Assembly: GCA_035471925.1 (NCBI GenBank)
Contig: DATIPO010000021.1
Location: forward strand, 1-59,415
Reading direction: 5' to 3'
Origin: JANQFM01 sp035471925
GTDB lineage: Bacteria > Acidobacteriota > UBA6911 > RPQK01 > DATIPO01
DNA: 59,415 nucleotides
The position numbers and the translations under genes are program-made. Under the pieces are notes generated by a model, which made no database searches, had not been told where the DNA came from, and saw only the letters and a list, made by a program, of their open reading frames with translations. Below are positions 1 to 8,621 of the stretch, one piece after another (the stretch's first letter is position 1; the number at the start of each line of letters is the position of its first letter).

Positions 1-1086
1 GCGTCGGCCACCACGACGCTGCCCCTGACCCTGATGTCCGGCACCCTCAACGCCCGGGTGCAAGCTGAGGGGCGAAGCAGGAGCGAGAAGAGCAACACGC
101 CCAACGCCCTGCGCCTGACCGTGACTCCTCGATACTTCGAAACCCTCGACATCGAGATCCTGGAGGGCCGCGCCCTGAACCGGCAGGACAACCGCGATTC
201 TTTCCCTGCGGCGGTGATCAGCCAGTCGACCGCCCGCCGCTTCTGGCCCGACTCCAACCCGATCGGGAAGCGTTTCCGGCTGGCGGGCCAGAATGCCGGC
301 GGCAGTTTTGAATCGAATCCTCAGGGAGACGGCGGGGCATCATCGGCGGACGGCCGCGCGGAAGCAAACTCCGGCTCCACGGAGGCGCTGCCCCCAAGCT
401 TGGGTCGCGCCAAGACCAACGGCGGCTGGTGGACCGTCGTCGGCGTCTGCGAAGACGTCCAGAACTACCGCCACTCCATCCGCTATGCCGACTTCTCGGT
501 GGCCCAGATATTCCTGCCCTTGGAACAGAGTCCCGTCCACTCGACGGCCCTGGTGATGCGGACCCAAGTCGATCCGCTGAGCATCGTCCAACCCGCCCGC
601 CACGCCATCCGCGAACTCGATGCAGGACTGCCGCTTGAGGACGTCCTAAGCATGCAACAGGTCATCGCCCGCATCGACACCCAAAACACCTTTATCGTGG
701 GTCTTCTCAGCGGATTAGCCGGAATCGCCTTGCTGCTGGCCGCCATTGGGATTTACGGAGTCATCTCCTACTCCATCGGCCGCCGCTCCCACGAGATCGG
801 AGTTCGCATGGCGCTGGGGGCAAGCCGGCGCGACATCCTGCTGTTGGTGGCGCGCAAAGGCTTCCTCCTGGCGGCCCTGGGGATCCCCTTCGGCCTGGCG
901 GCTTCCTACGCCTTGGTGCGCCTGCTCTCGGCCCAGCTTGAGGGCCTCAGCGCCGGCGGGGCCATGGGCCTCACCACTTTCGCCGCCGTAGCGTTGCTGC
1001 TGCTGGCCGTGGCCCAGTTGGCCACCCTCGTCCCGGCCCACCGCGCCTCCCGCATCAACCCCCTCAACGCCTTGCGCCATGATTGA
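1..1086 (+). CDS. ADOP-type FtsX/MacB permease, C-terminal part (5' end outside window)
   Basis: The frame is open from the first base, so only the last ~361 residues are seen. It holds the end of a MacB-type periplasmic domain (VVGVCEDV, a beta-rich segment, LPLEQSP) and then an FtsX permease domain with about three membrane spans. The FtsX part has the typical GIYGVISYSIGRRSHEIGVRMALGAS segment pattern (residues ~247-275 of the visible part) and ends HRASRINPLNALRHD, the usual close of ADOP permeases. Such proteins form the membrane part of ABC-type exporters or mechanotransmission systems; the substrate is unknown. A low-complexity insertion (G/S/A/E-rich, nt ~290-415) interrupts the periplasmic domain. 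It is one of three ADOP permeases in the window. Family call is strong; the start and any partner ATPase are not visible. Confidence 0.9.
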   Translation, partial: ASATTTLPLTLMSGTLNARVQAEGRSRSEKSNTPNALRLTVTPRYFETLDIEILEGRALNRQDNRDSFPAAVISQSTARRFWPDSNPIGKRFRLAGQNAGGSFESNPQGDGGASSADGRAEANSGSTEALPPSLGRAKTNGGWWTVVGVCEDVQNYRHSIRYADFSVAQIFLPLEQSPVHSTALVMRTQVDPLSIVQPARHAIRELDAGLPLEDVLSMQQVIARIDTQNTFIVGLLSGLAGIALLLAAIGIYGVISYSIGRRSHEIGVRMALGASRRDILLLVARKGFLLAALGIPFGLAASYALVRLLSAQLEGLSAGGAMGLTTFAAVALLLLAVAQLATLVPAHRASRINPLNALRHD

Positions 1087-1130
1087 CGGATCGCGGACAC
1101 CTGCTCCACTGCGGTTACCTTAACAGGGGC

Positions 1131-1481
1131 TTACTGGGGCGAGTCGAGTGCTTTGAGTTCCAGGCCGACGGCGGCGATGGCTTCGATCGCCGGAAGAAGC
1201 CTGCGGCCCAGCTCGGTGAGGCTGTATTCCACCGTGGGAGGAGAGGTGGGCTTGACTTGGCGGCAGACCACGCCGTCCTTCTCCATCCGCCGCAAGCGAG
1301 CAGTCAGGGTCTTGGCCGAGATCCCAGCAAGATCGCTTTTGAGTTCCATGAACCGCCGGGGATTTACCCGCAGATACCAGATGATGTTGGGCGTCCAGGC
1401 CCCGCCCACCAGCTTCATGCAGGCATCGAGGGGACAACCCGAAGGGGGAGGAGCCACCCGGCTCTTACGGTGAGGAATCAT
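1131..1481 (-). CDS. HxlR-family winged-helix transcriptional regulator
   Basis: A 116-residue protein with the HxlR pattern: an N-terminal Cys in the CPLDACMKLVGGAWTPNIIWYL segment, then the recognition-helix region (MELKSDLAGISAKTLTARLRRMEKDGVV), a wing and a C-terminal dimer helix. HxlR proteins often sense electrophiles or redox stress through that Cys and repress a divergent oxidoreductase. The reading frame extends 14 codons further upstream, but the ATG at 1481 has a clear ribosome site (AGGAGAG, 6 nt before it), so that start is preferred. It lies divergent to a short-chain dehydrogenase gene, with a palindrome in the space between them, which suggests it controls that gene and itself. 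That target is inferred from the layout. Confidence 0.9.
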   Translation of the reverse strand: MIPHRKSRVAPPPSGCPLDACMKLVGGAWTPNIIWYLRVNPRRFMELKSDLAGISAKTLTARLRRMEKDGVVCRQVKPTSPPTVEYSLTELGRRLLPAIEAIAAVGLELKALDSPQ

Positions 1482-1675
1482 CACTTGCTCTCCTGGGCCA
1501 CTAGATGGCCAATAATTTCCCACAGACGTTTCGGCGACGAGATCAATCGCCCATGCGAGGCGCCATGAGCCAACTCGCTACCTCTAGCAAATCATCTAAG
1601 TCCATTTCTTGAGATGAGAGCCGACGCCGGTTAGATTCTTCTCCGCCCCAAACACTGCCCTGACAGCCTGCCAGA

Positions 1676-1693
1676 GGTTACCAAATGGCAACC
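1676..1693. promoter_or_regulatory. Candidate operator palindrome between HxlR and SDR genes
   Basis: The 18-bp sequence GGTTACCAAATGGCAACC is an inverted repeat with 7 of 8 arm positions matching around an AA centre. It sits in the 296-bp divergent spacer, about 85 bp before the dehydrogenase start. Its position and symmetry fit a dimeric HxlR-type repressor site. The regulator assignment is inference. Confidence 0.45.
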
Positions 1694-1777
1694 AGCAATG
1701 TGGAAACCAATCCTTGACCGGCCACATCCCAGCTTCCGTCAGCGAACGACACTTGCATTGCAAAGGAGCGAATAACC

Positions 1778-2503
1778 ATGAACGAGAACCACAAAACAGC
1801 CATCGTGACGGGTGCTTCCAGCGGCATCGGACTGGGAATCACCCAAGCCCTGCTGGACCGCGGCTACCGCGTAGTCGCCAACTCGCGGCGCATTTCCCGG
1901 GCGGGAACCCTGAGGGCTTCAGAAAGCCTCGTGCTGGTGGACGGCGACGTTTCCCAGTCCGAGACGGGCGCCGAATTGGTCGATACCGCAGTGCGTAACT
2001 TCGGATCGGTCAGTCTGCTGGTCAACAATGCCGGAGTCTTTATCCCCAAGCCTTTTACGGAATACACGGAGCAAGACTTCCAGACCCTGCTGGATACCAA
2101 CCTGGCGGGCTTTTTTCGCCTCACCCAGCCGGCGGTGGCCCAGATGATCAGCCAGAAATCGGGACACATTGTCAACATCTCCACAACTTTGGCCGTACAA
2201 CCCCTGGCGGCGGTGCCGGCGGCGCTTCCCATCCTCACCAAGGGAGGGCTCAACGCGATCACCCGCGCCTTGGCCATCGAACTGGCCGGGCAGGGCATCC
2301 GCGTCAACGCCATCGGCGCCGGCATCATCGACACACCGATGCACGACCCGGCCAACCACGAATTCCTCAAGACCCTTCATCCCATTCAACGGCTGGGAGA
2401 GGTGTCAGAGATCGCCGAGGCTGTTATTTATCTGACCGAGGCTTCCTTCGTCAGCGGAGAAGTCCTTCATGTCGACGGAGGCGCACATGCAGGGCGCTGG
2501 TAA
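1778..2503 (+). CDS. SDR-family oxidoreductase (atypical active site)
   Basis: A 241-residue Rossmann-fold short-chain dehydrogenase. It has the nucleotide motif TGASSGIG (residues 11-18), NNAG (83-86), a catalytic-type Ser (~135) and Lys155, and a C-terminal GEVLHVDGG. The usual catalytic Tyr four residues before the Lys is Pro151 (PILTK), so classical YxxxK chemistry is not obvious. From memory, close relatives in proteobacteria share this feature, which would make it a family trait rather than damage. A good ribosome site (AAAGGAG) precedes the ATG. It is divergent from an HxlR regulator and its 3' end overlaps a RidA-like gene, which suggests a small stress- or electrophile-responsive operon. 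The substrate is unknown. Confidence 0.9.
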   Translation: MNENHKTAIVTGASSGIGLGITQALLDRGYRVVANSRRISRAGTLRASESLVLVDGDVSQSETGAELVDTAVRNFGSVSLLVNNAGVFIPKPFTEYTEQDFQTLLDTNLAGFFRLTQPAVAQMISQKSGHIVNISTTLAVQPLAAVPAALPILTKGGLNAITRALAIELAGQGIRVNAIGAGIIDTPMHDPANHEFLKTLHPIQRLGEVSEIAEAVIYLTEASFVSGEVLHVDGGAHAGRW

Positions 2504-3014
2504 CTATCCTTCCGAGCGCAACTGGCTTGATCGCTTGAGGAAACTCGGCTTTGAGCTGCCCCATCCGCCCGCGCCCCTGGGCAGCTATACTGCCGCGGTG
2601 CAAGCGGGCGAACTGCTCTTCTTGAGCGGGATGCTTCCCCTCATCGACGGCAAACCCGCCGTTACAGGACGGGTGGGTCGGGAGCTATCGGTCGAGCAGG
2701 GGCGCGGAGCGGCTCTCGTTGCCGCCCTCAACGCCTTGGCCGCAGCCAGTCATCGCCTGGGCGACCCGGACCGCCTTGTCTCTGTGGTCCGCCTGGGAGT
2801 CTCGGTGGCTGCGGCCCCGGACTTCAGCCAGCACGCCGCCATCGCTGAGGGGGCCTCCAGGCTCCTTGCCCAGATTTTCGGCGAAGTTCCGGGCCACACC
2901 CGTCTAGCTTTCGGTGTTGAGAGCCTGCCCTTAGGAGTGCCGGTGCTCTTGGAGCTCATTCTCGCCGTTACCAAGCAGAGTACGGCGACTGATGGCAGAA
3001 CCGAAGCGACCTGA
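2469..3014 (+). CDS. RidA / YjgF-YER057c family protein
   Basis: A 181-residue protein of the RidA (reactive intermediate deaminase) superfamily. Recognisable segments are LGSYTAAVQAGELLFLSGMLP near residues 37-57, the VRLGVSVAAAPDF region, and HTRLAFGVESLPLGVPVLLEL near the C-terminus, where RidA proteins keep their strand and active-site edge. RidA members hydrolyse reactive enamines/imines or act in related detoxification. The usual imine-binding Arg is not certain here (HTRLAFG could hold it). The ATG at 2469 overlaps the dehydrogenase gene by 35 nt; an in-frame ATG at 2487 is an alternative. The overlap implies translational coupling and a shared role with the SDR. Confidence 0.85.
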   Translation: MSTEAHMQGAGNYPSERNWLDRLRKLGFELPHPPAPLGSYTAAVQAGELLFLSGMLPLIDGKPAVTGRVGRELSVEQGRGAALVAALNALAAASHRLGDPDRLVSVVRLGVSVAAAPDFSQHAAIAEGASRLLAQIFGEVPGHTRLAFGVESLPLGVPVLLELILAVTKQSTATDGRTEAT

Positions 3015-3237
3015 TCTCGCTTTGGTCGGGCCAAGGCGCTGCCCTCCTCCGCTACCGCCGGGCCGCCGACCTCATACATTCCCTGATTTCCGACATCGAG
3101 GGCAATTTTGCGAGTGGCACAGGAGGCTAGGCGACTGATGATGGCGGGACGCTGATGACGCCGTTGCATCGGGTCAGGCTGGTGACCCATGGGCGTGGAA
3201 GGGTGTCAACAATTGGATTCGGCAGCGTACCTGCCGC

Positions 3238-3771
3238 TTACTCGTCGAAGGCGTTGGGGAAGCCTTCTCCGCGGGTGAAGTCGATCATGTCGTCGACCTT
3301 TTCTTTGAGGGAGGCCTTGTAGGCTTGCAGCTTGGCGGCCAAGGACTGGTCGCTGGTGGCGAGGATCTGCAGGGCCAACAAGGCGGCGTTCTTGGAGGCG
3401 TCCACAGCCACCGTGGCGACGGGCACACCCGAGGGCATTTGCAGAATGCTGAGGACGGAATCCCAGCCGTCGATGGAATTGGAGGACTTGACCGGGACAC
3501 CGATCACGGGGAGGGTGGTGACGGCGGCCAGCATGCCCGGCAGATGGGCCGCTCCGCCGGCGCCTGCGATGATGGCCTTGAGCCCCCGCTCCCGGGCCGT
3601 GCCGCCGTAGTGCATGAGGCGCTCCGGCGTCCGGTGAGCCGAAACGATGGTCAACTCGAAGGGCACCTCGAAGTCCCTCAGAGTCTCGGCCGCGGCCTTC
3701 ATGACCCGCAGGTCGGACCGGCTGCCCATGACGATTCCTACTTGAGGAGCGCTCGTGCTGCTTTCACTCAT
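3238..3771 (-). CDS. purE: N5-carboxyaminoimidazole ribonucleotide mutase PurE
   Basis: A 177-residue class I PurE, which moves the carboxyl group of N5-CAIR to give CAIR in purine biosynthesis. Signature elements are GSRSD (residues 16-20), SAHR with the catalytic His46, GAGGAAHLPG (~70-79), and the VPVKSSNSIDGWDSVLSILQMP region. Length and motifs are normal. Its partner purK lies 5 kb away on the same strand (8829-9968), separated by four genes' worth of sequence, instead of being adjacent as in most genomes. Just upstream on the minus strand is TAGGAT seven nt before the ATG, which suggests a leaderless transcript. Confidence 0.97.
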   Translation of the reverse strand: MSESSTSAPQVGIVMGSRSDLRVMKAAAETLRDFEVPFELTIVSAHRTPERLMHYGGTARERGLKAIIAGAGGAAHLPGMLAAVTTLPVIGVPVKSSNSIDGWDSVLSILQMPSGVPVATVAVDASKNAALLALQILATSDQSLAAKLQAYKASLKEKVDDMIDFTRGEGFPNAFDE

Positions 3772-3778
3772 CGGCCCT

Positions 3779-3784
3779 ATCCTA
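3779..3784 (-). promoter_or_regulatory. -10-like box of purE, leaderless type
   Basis: On the minus strand TAGGAT stands 7 nt before the purE ATG, and no Shine-Dalgarno sequence fits between them. It matches the TANNNT-next-to-start arrangement seen repeatedly in this window. Confidence 0.45.
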
Positions 3785-3817
3785 GACTGCCTCTGCCAGC
3801 CCGTCTAGTTACAGCGA

Positions 3818-3935
3818 GGCGCCTCCGCCGCAACCGAGCCCCCGCAGACGTACTGCAGGGTGCGTTGAGCGGGCCGTCCGAGCGCAACGCCGTCAGCGCG
3901 GATGGATGCGGCAACGTAGCAGACCGCCCGTGAGG
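3818..3935. repeat. Dispersed ~115-bp intergenic element, copy 1
   Basis: This spacer between purE and the ADOP gene aligns by eye with 49743-49855 over about 115 bp at roughly 80% identity. Shared blocks include ACGT-N-CTGCAGGGT, CGTTGAGC, AGCGCAACGC, GGATGGATGCGGCA and GCAGACC. The sequences diverge outside this stretch. GTTG and CAAC blocks could pair to form a stem. It may be a dispersed repeat or a small structured RNA; both copies are outside genes. Confidence 0.7.
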
Positions 3936-4027
3936 AAGACGGGCTTGACTCGTGTTCGAACTTGTTTCGCTGCCGAGTGGTCCTCGTGCAGCGCGATCAG
4001 ATCGAGAGCTGGGCTGGGCGAACATCG

Positions 4028-6451
4028 CTACTCGAAGCGGAGGACTTCGAGCGGATCCAGGCGCAGGGCCGGCCAAGAAGCGGCTAGGGCGGCTCCAACC
4101 GCCACCACCACCAACACCAGGGGAAACAGGACAAAGGCCACAAAATTCAAGGACTCGAGGCCGTAAAGCAGCGGCTGCAGGACGCGCATGAGCAGATAGG
4201 CCACGCCGTATCCTGCGGCTAAGCCAGCCAACAGAGGCCACAAGCTGGACTTGAGTGCCAGCCAAACGGCCGCCCAAGGCGAACCGCCCAAGGCCATGCG
4301 AATCCCCATTTCGGGCAGACGCTGGACCACCGAATCGGAGATCACAGCATAGAGTCCCAGGGCGGCCAGGAGCAGGGCCAGCAGGCTGAACAGCCCCACA
4401 AGTTCGGCCGCCAGACGGGGTTGGGAAAGAGCCCGGTTGACGAGCGAGCGCATCGGGGTGACGGTATAGATCAGGACGGAGGGATCGATCCGGCTCACCT
4501 CCGAACGGACCGCAGCCACCAAGTCGAGGGCCTCGTCGCCCCTCAGATGGAGGACGGCGCGGGGCTCGTACTGCTGCAATATCGGCAGGTAAAAGTAAGG
4601 CTCGGGCTGGTCGTCGAGGCCGTGCCGCTTGACGGTCCTGGCCACCCCGATCACGGTGTGGTCAGCGGAACCGATCCTCATGCTGGCGCCGACTGCCTCC
4701 TGGCCTGGAAAGAGCCGCGAGGCCATGACATCGTTGATCACCACCACCCGCGGCCCAGCCGAGGCATCGGCCAAAGTAAAACCCCGCCCCTGGCTCAAGG
4801 GAATGCCCAGCGTCTTGAAATAGTCGGGTCCGACGACGTTGAAAGCCAACCACTCGGTGTCGGGACGATGGCTGACCGCCACTTCGGCGATACGCCCCTC
4901 CGACTGGGTCTCCAGCGGGACGTTGAGAGCCAGGCTGGCCGAGTCGATGCCGGGCATCCTCTGAGTCCGCCTCAGGACCTCTTCCCAAAAGGCTTTCCCG
5001 CGGGCGGGTTCATACTCGAGTTGCGACAGATCAAGGCGGAGATTGACGATGCCCTGGCTCTGAAAGCCTAAATCGAGTTCCCTGAGTCCCTGGAAAGTCT
5101 GGATCAGCAGACCCGCGCCGATCAGCAAGACCAGCGACATGGCGATCTGGATGCCGATGAAGAACCGGCTCAAGCCACGGCCCCGCCCACCGCTGCCGCG
5201 TGCCTGGCACAGTATCGAAGAAGGCGTCAGTTGAGACATGTTGCGGGCCGTGAAGAGTCCGATGAGAACGGCCCCCAATAAAGTCAAGCCCAGCGCGAAT
5301 CCAAACACCCGCGCGTCGATGGCGATGTCAGCGGGCAAGGTCAGGACCTCACCGATTCTCACGCCCGCCACCGCCCGAGTGGTCACGGCGGCGAACCACA
5401 AGGCCAGTCCGCATCCTAGGGCCGAAGTAATGAGCGCGTCGGTCAGGTAACGGCGGAGGATGTCGGGACGGCTGGCTCCGTGGGCCAAGCGGATGGCGAC
5501 CTCAGTCTGACGGTCGGAATCGCGGATGAGATAGAGATTGGCCACGTTGGCGCAGGCCGTGAGGAAGACCAGTCCGGCTAACCCCAGCAGGACAGCCAGA
5601 GGATCGACCGCCTTCTGCCGCTCGCCCGGGCGGAAGCCGATTCCTTCGGTGATCTGAAAACCCGTCGGGCCGCGCGGATGCACCTCTTGCAGCTCTTGAA
5701 CGGCGCTTTCCAAGCCAATCCGGGCTTGCTGAAAATCGGCCCCGGTTCTGAGTCGTCCCACCATCCAGAACAGCCAGTTGGCGTTGGCGTCGGAGAGCCG
5801 CTCGGGCTCCATCGACAGCAGCAAGGGAGCCGCTTCGAGGGGAAGCCAGAGGTCGGATTGCTCGCCCAGCAAGGCGCCCCTGAATCCTCCCCGGGGCACT
5901 CCCACAACCTCGAACGGTTGGCCGTTTAGAGTCAGGGTGCGTCCGGAGATTTCGGGGTCCTGGCCGAACAGGCTGCGCCAAAGCCCCTCAGAGACGACCA
6001 CCATGTTGCGGTTGGCGGCGTCCCGGCCTCCAAAATCGAGCTGCCCGATCAAGGGACCGACTTCCAGTGTCTCGAAGAAGTTCTGAGAAACGAAGCTGGC
6101 TTGCAGCGCCAGGCGGTTGTTGGCGTTCTCGAAGTTGATGGAACCCGTGTGGAAGACGGCCAGTCCCGAAAAGACGTTGAGCCGCTCGTTCAGCGCCTGA
6201 TAATAGGGATAAGAAAAGGCGGGACTCAGCGGCATGGGCATGCCCGGATACTGGACCGGACTGGTGGTCAGCGTAGCCAGACGTTGTGGATCGCTGACTC
6301 CAGGCATCGGCTTGAGCAGGACAGCATTGACGATGCTGAAAACCGCCACATTGACGCCGATGCCCAAAGAAAGGGAGAGGAGCACTGCCAGGGTCAGCCC
6401 GGGCCTCCTGATCTTGCTCCTCACAACCTCTCGAATTTCGCGGACGTTCAT
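4028..6451 (-). CDS. ADOP-family ABC transporter permease
   Basis: An 807-residue duplicated permease. An N-terminal membrane span (PGLTLAVLLSLSLGIGVNVAVFSIVNAVLLKPMP) is followed by a MacB-type periplasmic domain, a central FtsX domain (GLAGLVFLTACANVANLYLI, VAIRLAHGAS), a second periplasmic domain (VVGPDYFKTLGIPLSQGRGF) and a C-terminal FtsX domain (GLYAVISDSVVQRLPEMGIRMALGGS) ending WPALRLDPLEVLRFE. This architecture is characteristic of Acidobacteriota; the transported substrate is unknown. The frame runs 23 codons further upstream, but a GGGAGGG site 7 nt before the ATG at 6451 supports that start. No ATPase gene is adjacent, in line with the orphan label of the family. Confidence 0.95.
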   Translation of the reverse strand: MNVREIREVVRSKIRRPGLTLAVLLSLSLGIGVNVAVFSIVNAVLLKPMPGVSDPQRLATLTTSPVQYPGMPMPLSPAFSYPYYQALNERLNVFSGLAVFHTGSINFENANNRLALQASFVSQNFFETLEVGPLIGQLDFGGRDAANRNMVVVSEGLWRSLFGQDPEISGRTLTLNGQPFEVVGVPRGGFRGALLGEQSDLWLPLEAAPLLLSMEPERLSDANANWLFWMVGRLRTGADFQQARIGLESAVQELQEVHPRGPTGFQITEGIGFRPGERQKAVDPLAVLLGLAGLVFLTACANVANLYLIRDSDRQTEVAIRLAHGASRPDILRRYLTDALITSALGCGLALWFAAVTTRAVAGVRIGEVLTLPADIAIDARVFGFALGLTLLGAVLIGLFTARNMSQLTPSSILCQARGSGGRGRGLSRFFIGIQIAMSLVLLIGAGLLIQTFQGLRELDLGFQSQGIVNLRLDLSQLEYEPARGKAFWEEVLRRTQRMPGIDSASLALNVPLETQSEGRIAEVAVSHRPDTEWLAFNVVGPDYFKTLGIPLSQGRGFTLADASAGPRVVVINDVMASRLFPGQEAVGASMRIGSADHTVIGVARTVKRHGLDDQPEPYFYLPILQQYEPRAVLHLRGDEALDLVAAVRSEVSRIDPSVLIYTVTPMRSLVNRALSQPRLAAELVGLFSLLALLLAALGLYAVISDSVVQRLPEMGIRMALGGSPWAAVWLALKSSLWPLLAGLAAGYGVAYLLMRVLQPLLYGLESLNFVAFVLFPLVLVVVAVGAALAASWPALRLDPLEVLRFE

Positions 6452-6580
6452 TCGCATTCCCTCCCGATCCGGGGACCGCAGCAGTTTAGCCGTCTCTTGA
6501 GAAAAAAGCAAACAGCGCAATGTGCCTGCTAAAAGGTGGGGGCCTTGACGCCATTCGAAGCGCCGATCAAGGGCTGCCGT

Positions 6581-7897
6581 TCAGAACAAAGGCAAGCCTT
6601 CTTCCTGCCAAGCATCCACTCCGCCGCGAAACCACAACAGGTTCCTGTATCCCATGCCTGCAGCCCAGGCGGCCGCCCTCCAACTGCGGATGCACTCGTG
6701 TCCGTAGCAGTAGAAAACGATGGGCTGATCTGGGGCCAAGCCGGGCCAGTGTTCTTCGGCGACTTGCAGGAACTGGTCCTGAAAGTCTGGAGCAGGCAGG
6801 ACCACCGCTCCTGGCAAGTGGCGGGTGTTGAAGTCCCAGGTCTCGCGAAGGTCCAGGAACATGAACCCGGCAGGAACGCGGTCATGATCCAGTCCTGGAT
6901 TCTCCTGAGCCAAGAGGGCCTTCATTTCATGGGTCCCGATGATGCGGACGGTAGGATTCTGGGCCTGGGCTCGCCACTCCTTCCACCCTCCCGAGAGCAC
7001 GCTGACCTCGACCCCGGCCAGCCGCAACAGAAAATAAGTCAGGCCAGCCACTTCATCGCCCTCGCTTCGGCCCACCAAGACAAAGTCCGCGGCCGGATGA
7101 ACCGCATCGCTGGCTCGGATCCTGACGTCCCTCAGGCGCTGACGTACATGGGCCGGATCAGGCCACGGCGAGTCCCCAAGCAGGACTTGAGGATCGGCGG
7201 GGATGCTGCGCGGAATGTGACCCGATGCGAAGTCGGCAGGCGCCTCGAAGTCGGCTTCCCAGCCTGAGCGCAGGTCCAGGACCACTAGGCCGGTCTTGCC
7301 CAGACGGCTTCTGAGCCGCGACGAATCGATGACCGCCGCAACGGTTTCGGTCTGTAGCGGATCACCATCGGAATGCGCTTCAGCGGTCGGAGATCGCCCT
7401 CCGGAGCGGGCCTCCCCTGCGTTCGCCGAGGTCTGCCCGCCATCACCATCCGACAAGGCATCGAAGGGGACACCTAAGACCTTGACTGGGCCGATCGCGG
7501 CCCACTCCAGGGCCCAGAACAGGGTGCCCAGCGAAGCCAGACTTTCTCGGTCGCCATACAGGATCAGCCGCGGCTGCCCGCTGATCCCGGCCTCGGCAAG
7601 CGATTGGCGAAGCTGACTGCGGTCGGAGAAGCGCAAACTGGAGACGGATAGCGCCATTGCCCCGGGCCAGTGCCCTTTGCGGTACGAAGCCGCGGGCCGT
7701 GTGTCGATCACAAGGCAATGAGGCGAGAGACAGGAGGCCAGTTGGGAAGGCGGCAGGAGCAAATCGGCGCGGACCGGATGAGTTTGGGGAGGCCGACTTA
7801 AGGGAGGCACGACCTCTTGGGCCCGCAACGGGATGCCCTCCGGCGTCCACAAGAAGGCGGCGAAGAGAAGCGCGAGGGTTCGTAAGAGGTGACGCAT
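6581..7897 (-). CDS. Secreted multi-rhodanese-domain protein
   Basis: A 438-residue protein with a likely signal peptide (RHLLRTLALLFAAFLW) and three rhodanese-like domains. Domain 1 (CLVIDTRPAASYRKGHWPGA) and domain 2 (VVLDLRSGWEADFEAP...GHIP) have no Cys at the expected catalytic loop (YGDRES and VGRSEG instead). Domain 3 (FLDLRETWDFNTRHLPGAV) has Cys397 and Cys402 in FYCYGHECIRSW. That loop resembles the CxxCW-type rhodanese proteins tied to PQQ-dependent catabolism. A periplasmic sulfur-transfer or redox role is likely, with only domain 3 active. The ATG at 7897 was chosen because it begins the signal peptide; an ATG at 7996 is an alternative. The frame is also open upstream over the next gene, which is not coding there. 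Confidence 0.8.
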   Translation of the reverse strand: MRHLLRTLALLFAAFLWTPEGIPLRAQEVVPPLSRPPQTHPVRADLLLPPSQLASCLSPHCLVIDTRPAASYRKGHWPGAMALSVSSLRFSDRSQLRQSLAEAGISGQPRLILYGDRESLASLGTLFWALEWAAIGPVKVLGVPFDALSDGDGGQTSANAGEARSGGRSPTAEAHSDGDPLQTETVAAVIDSSRLRSRLGKTGLVVLDLRSGWEADFEAPADFASGHIPRSIPADPQVLLGDSPWPDPAHVRQRLRDVRIRASDAVHPAADFVLVGRSEGDEVAGLTYFLLRLAGVEVSVLSGGWKEWRAQAQNPTVRIIGTHEMKALLAQENPGLDHDRVPAGFMFLDLRETWDFNTRHLPGAVVLPAPDFQDQFLQVAEEHWPGLAPDQPIVFYCYGHECIRSWRAAAWAAGMGYRNLLWFRGGVDAWQEEGLPLF

Positions 7898-8043
7898 TCG
7901 CGCCCGGGCAAGGACCGCGGCGGGTCGGCCCCGGCCGGAAGACAGCCCGCCAACTGAGAACGGCGTTTGGCGATGAAAGAGGGTGTGATTCTTCATCTGA
8001 GCTGCAATCCCGGCCGAAGCCTTCCACGCGCATGGGGTTGGAC

Positions 8044-8556
8044 TTACTCGATGGGCTTCAGCCACATGAAGAAGTAGGCATCTTTGACTTTGACTTCTTC
8101 GCCGTTGATGGACACCACGTCCGAAACGCTGACGGTGGCGCTGTGGTCGGAGTCGAGCCAATTGTCCAGGCTGATGTCGCCCTTGTTGGGCCACACCTGC
8201 ATCCAGCCGGTGGGATTGCTGGCATCGCCTTTGGGGGCGATCACGACGCCGTTTTCGAGGCGGACGCCGTTTCCAGACCAAGTAACGTCATAGATCACGT
8301 CGTTTTCCAGAGTGATGCGGGTCGCGGCCGGGGTCTTTTCGACTTCCTTGAGATGGAATCTCTGGCAAGTGGGCGGATAGTGGGCATAGTCGCAGGTCTT
8401 GGGGCCAACCGTATCGGCCTCCAGTTGCATCTCCAGGAAGATTTCACCGGTCAGGTCGTCGACGCTGATCAGGTCGGTTCCGCTGGCGAAGGCCAGAGCT
8501 GAAAAGAGGAAAAGAGATCCGACGAGGATCATAGACAAAGCTTGATGCTTCTTCAT
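8044..8556 (-). CDS. Secreted protein of unknown function
   Basis: A 170-residue protein beginning MKKHQALSMILVGSLFLFSALAFASG, a clear Sec signal peptide with cleavage near residue 25. The mature part is beta-rich, with two Cys (TCDYAHYPPTC) that could form a disulfide, and repeated acidic and Val/Ser strands. I do not recognise a family. A strong ribosome site (AAGGAG) precedes the ATG, and a good sigma70-type promoter lies 66-95 bp upstream. It is followed, 146 bp downstream, by the rhodanese-repeat protein on the same strand, so the two may be co-transcribed as periplasmic partners. Confidence 0.8.
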   Translation of the reverse strand: MKKHQALSMILVGSLFLFSALAFASGTDLISVDDLTGEIFLEMQLEADTVGPKTCDYAHYPPTCQRFHLKEVEKTPAATRITLENDVIYDVTWSGNGVRLENGVVIAPKGDASNPTGWMQVWPNKGDISLDNWLDSDHSATVSVSDVVSINGEEVKVKDAYFFMWLKPIE

Positions 8557-8621
8557 TTTTGCATACTCCTTGAAGCGAGCTAGTTAATGCCACGTGAATG
8601 GCGTTGTTGAGGTGTTGACTT

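Noticed and set aside
1083..1568. Plus-strand frame across the HxlR gene
   Set aside because: Antisense to a clear HxlR regulator that has its own ribosome site.
3777..4277. Minus-strand frame between purE and the ADOP permease
   Set aside because: It follows the dispersed repeat and the antisense of the permease end; the same peptide-like string at 49.7 kb comes from the second repeat copy.
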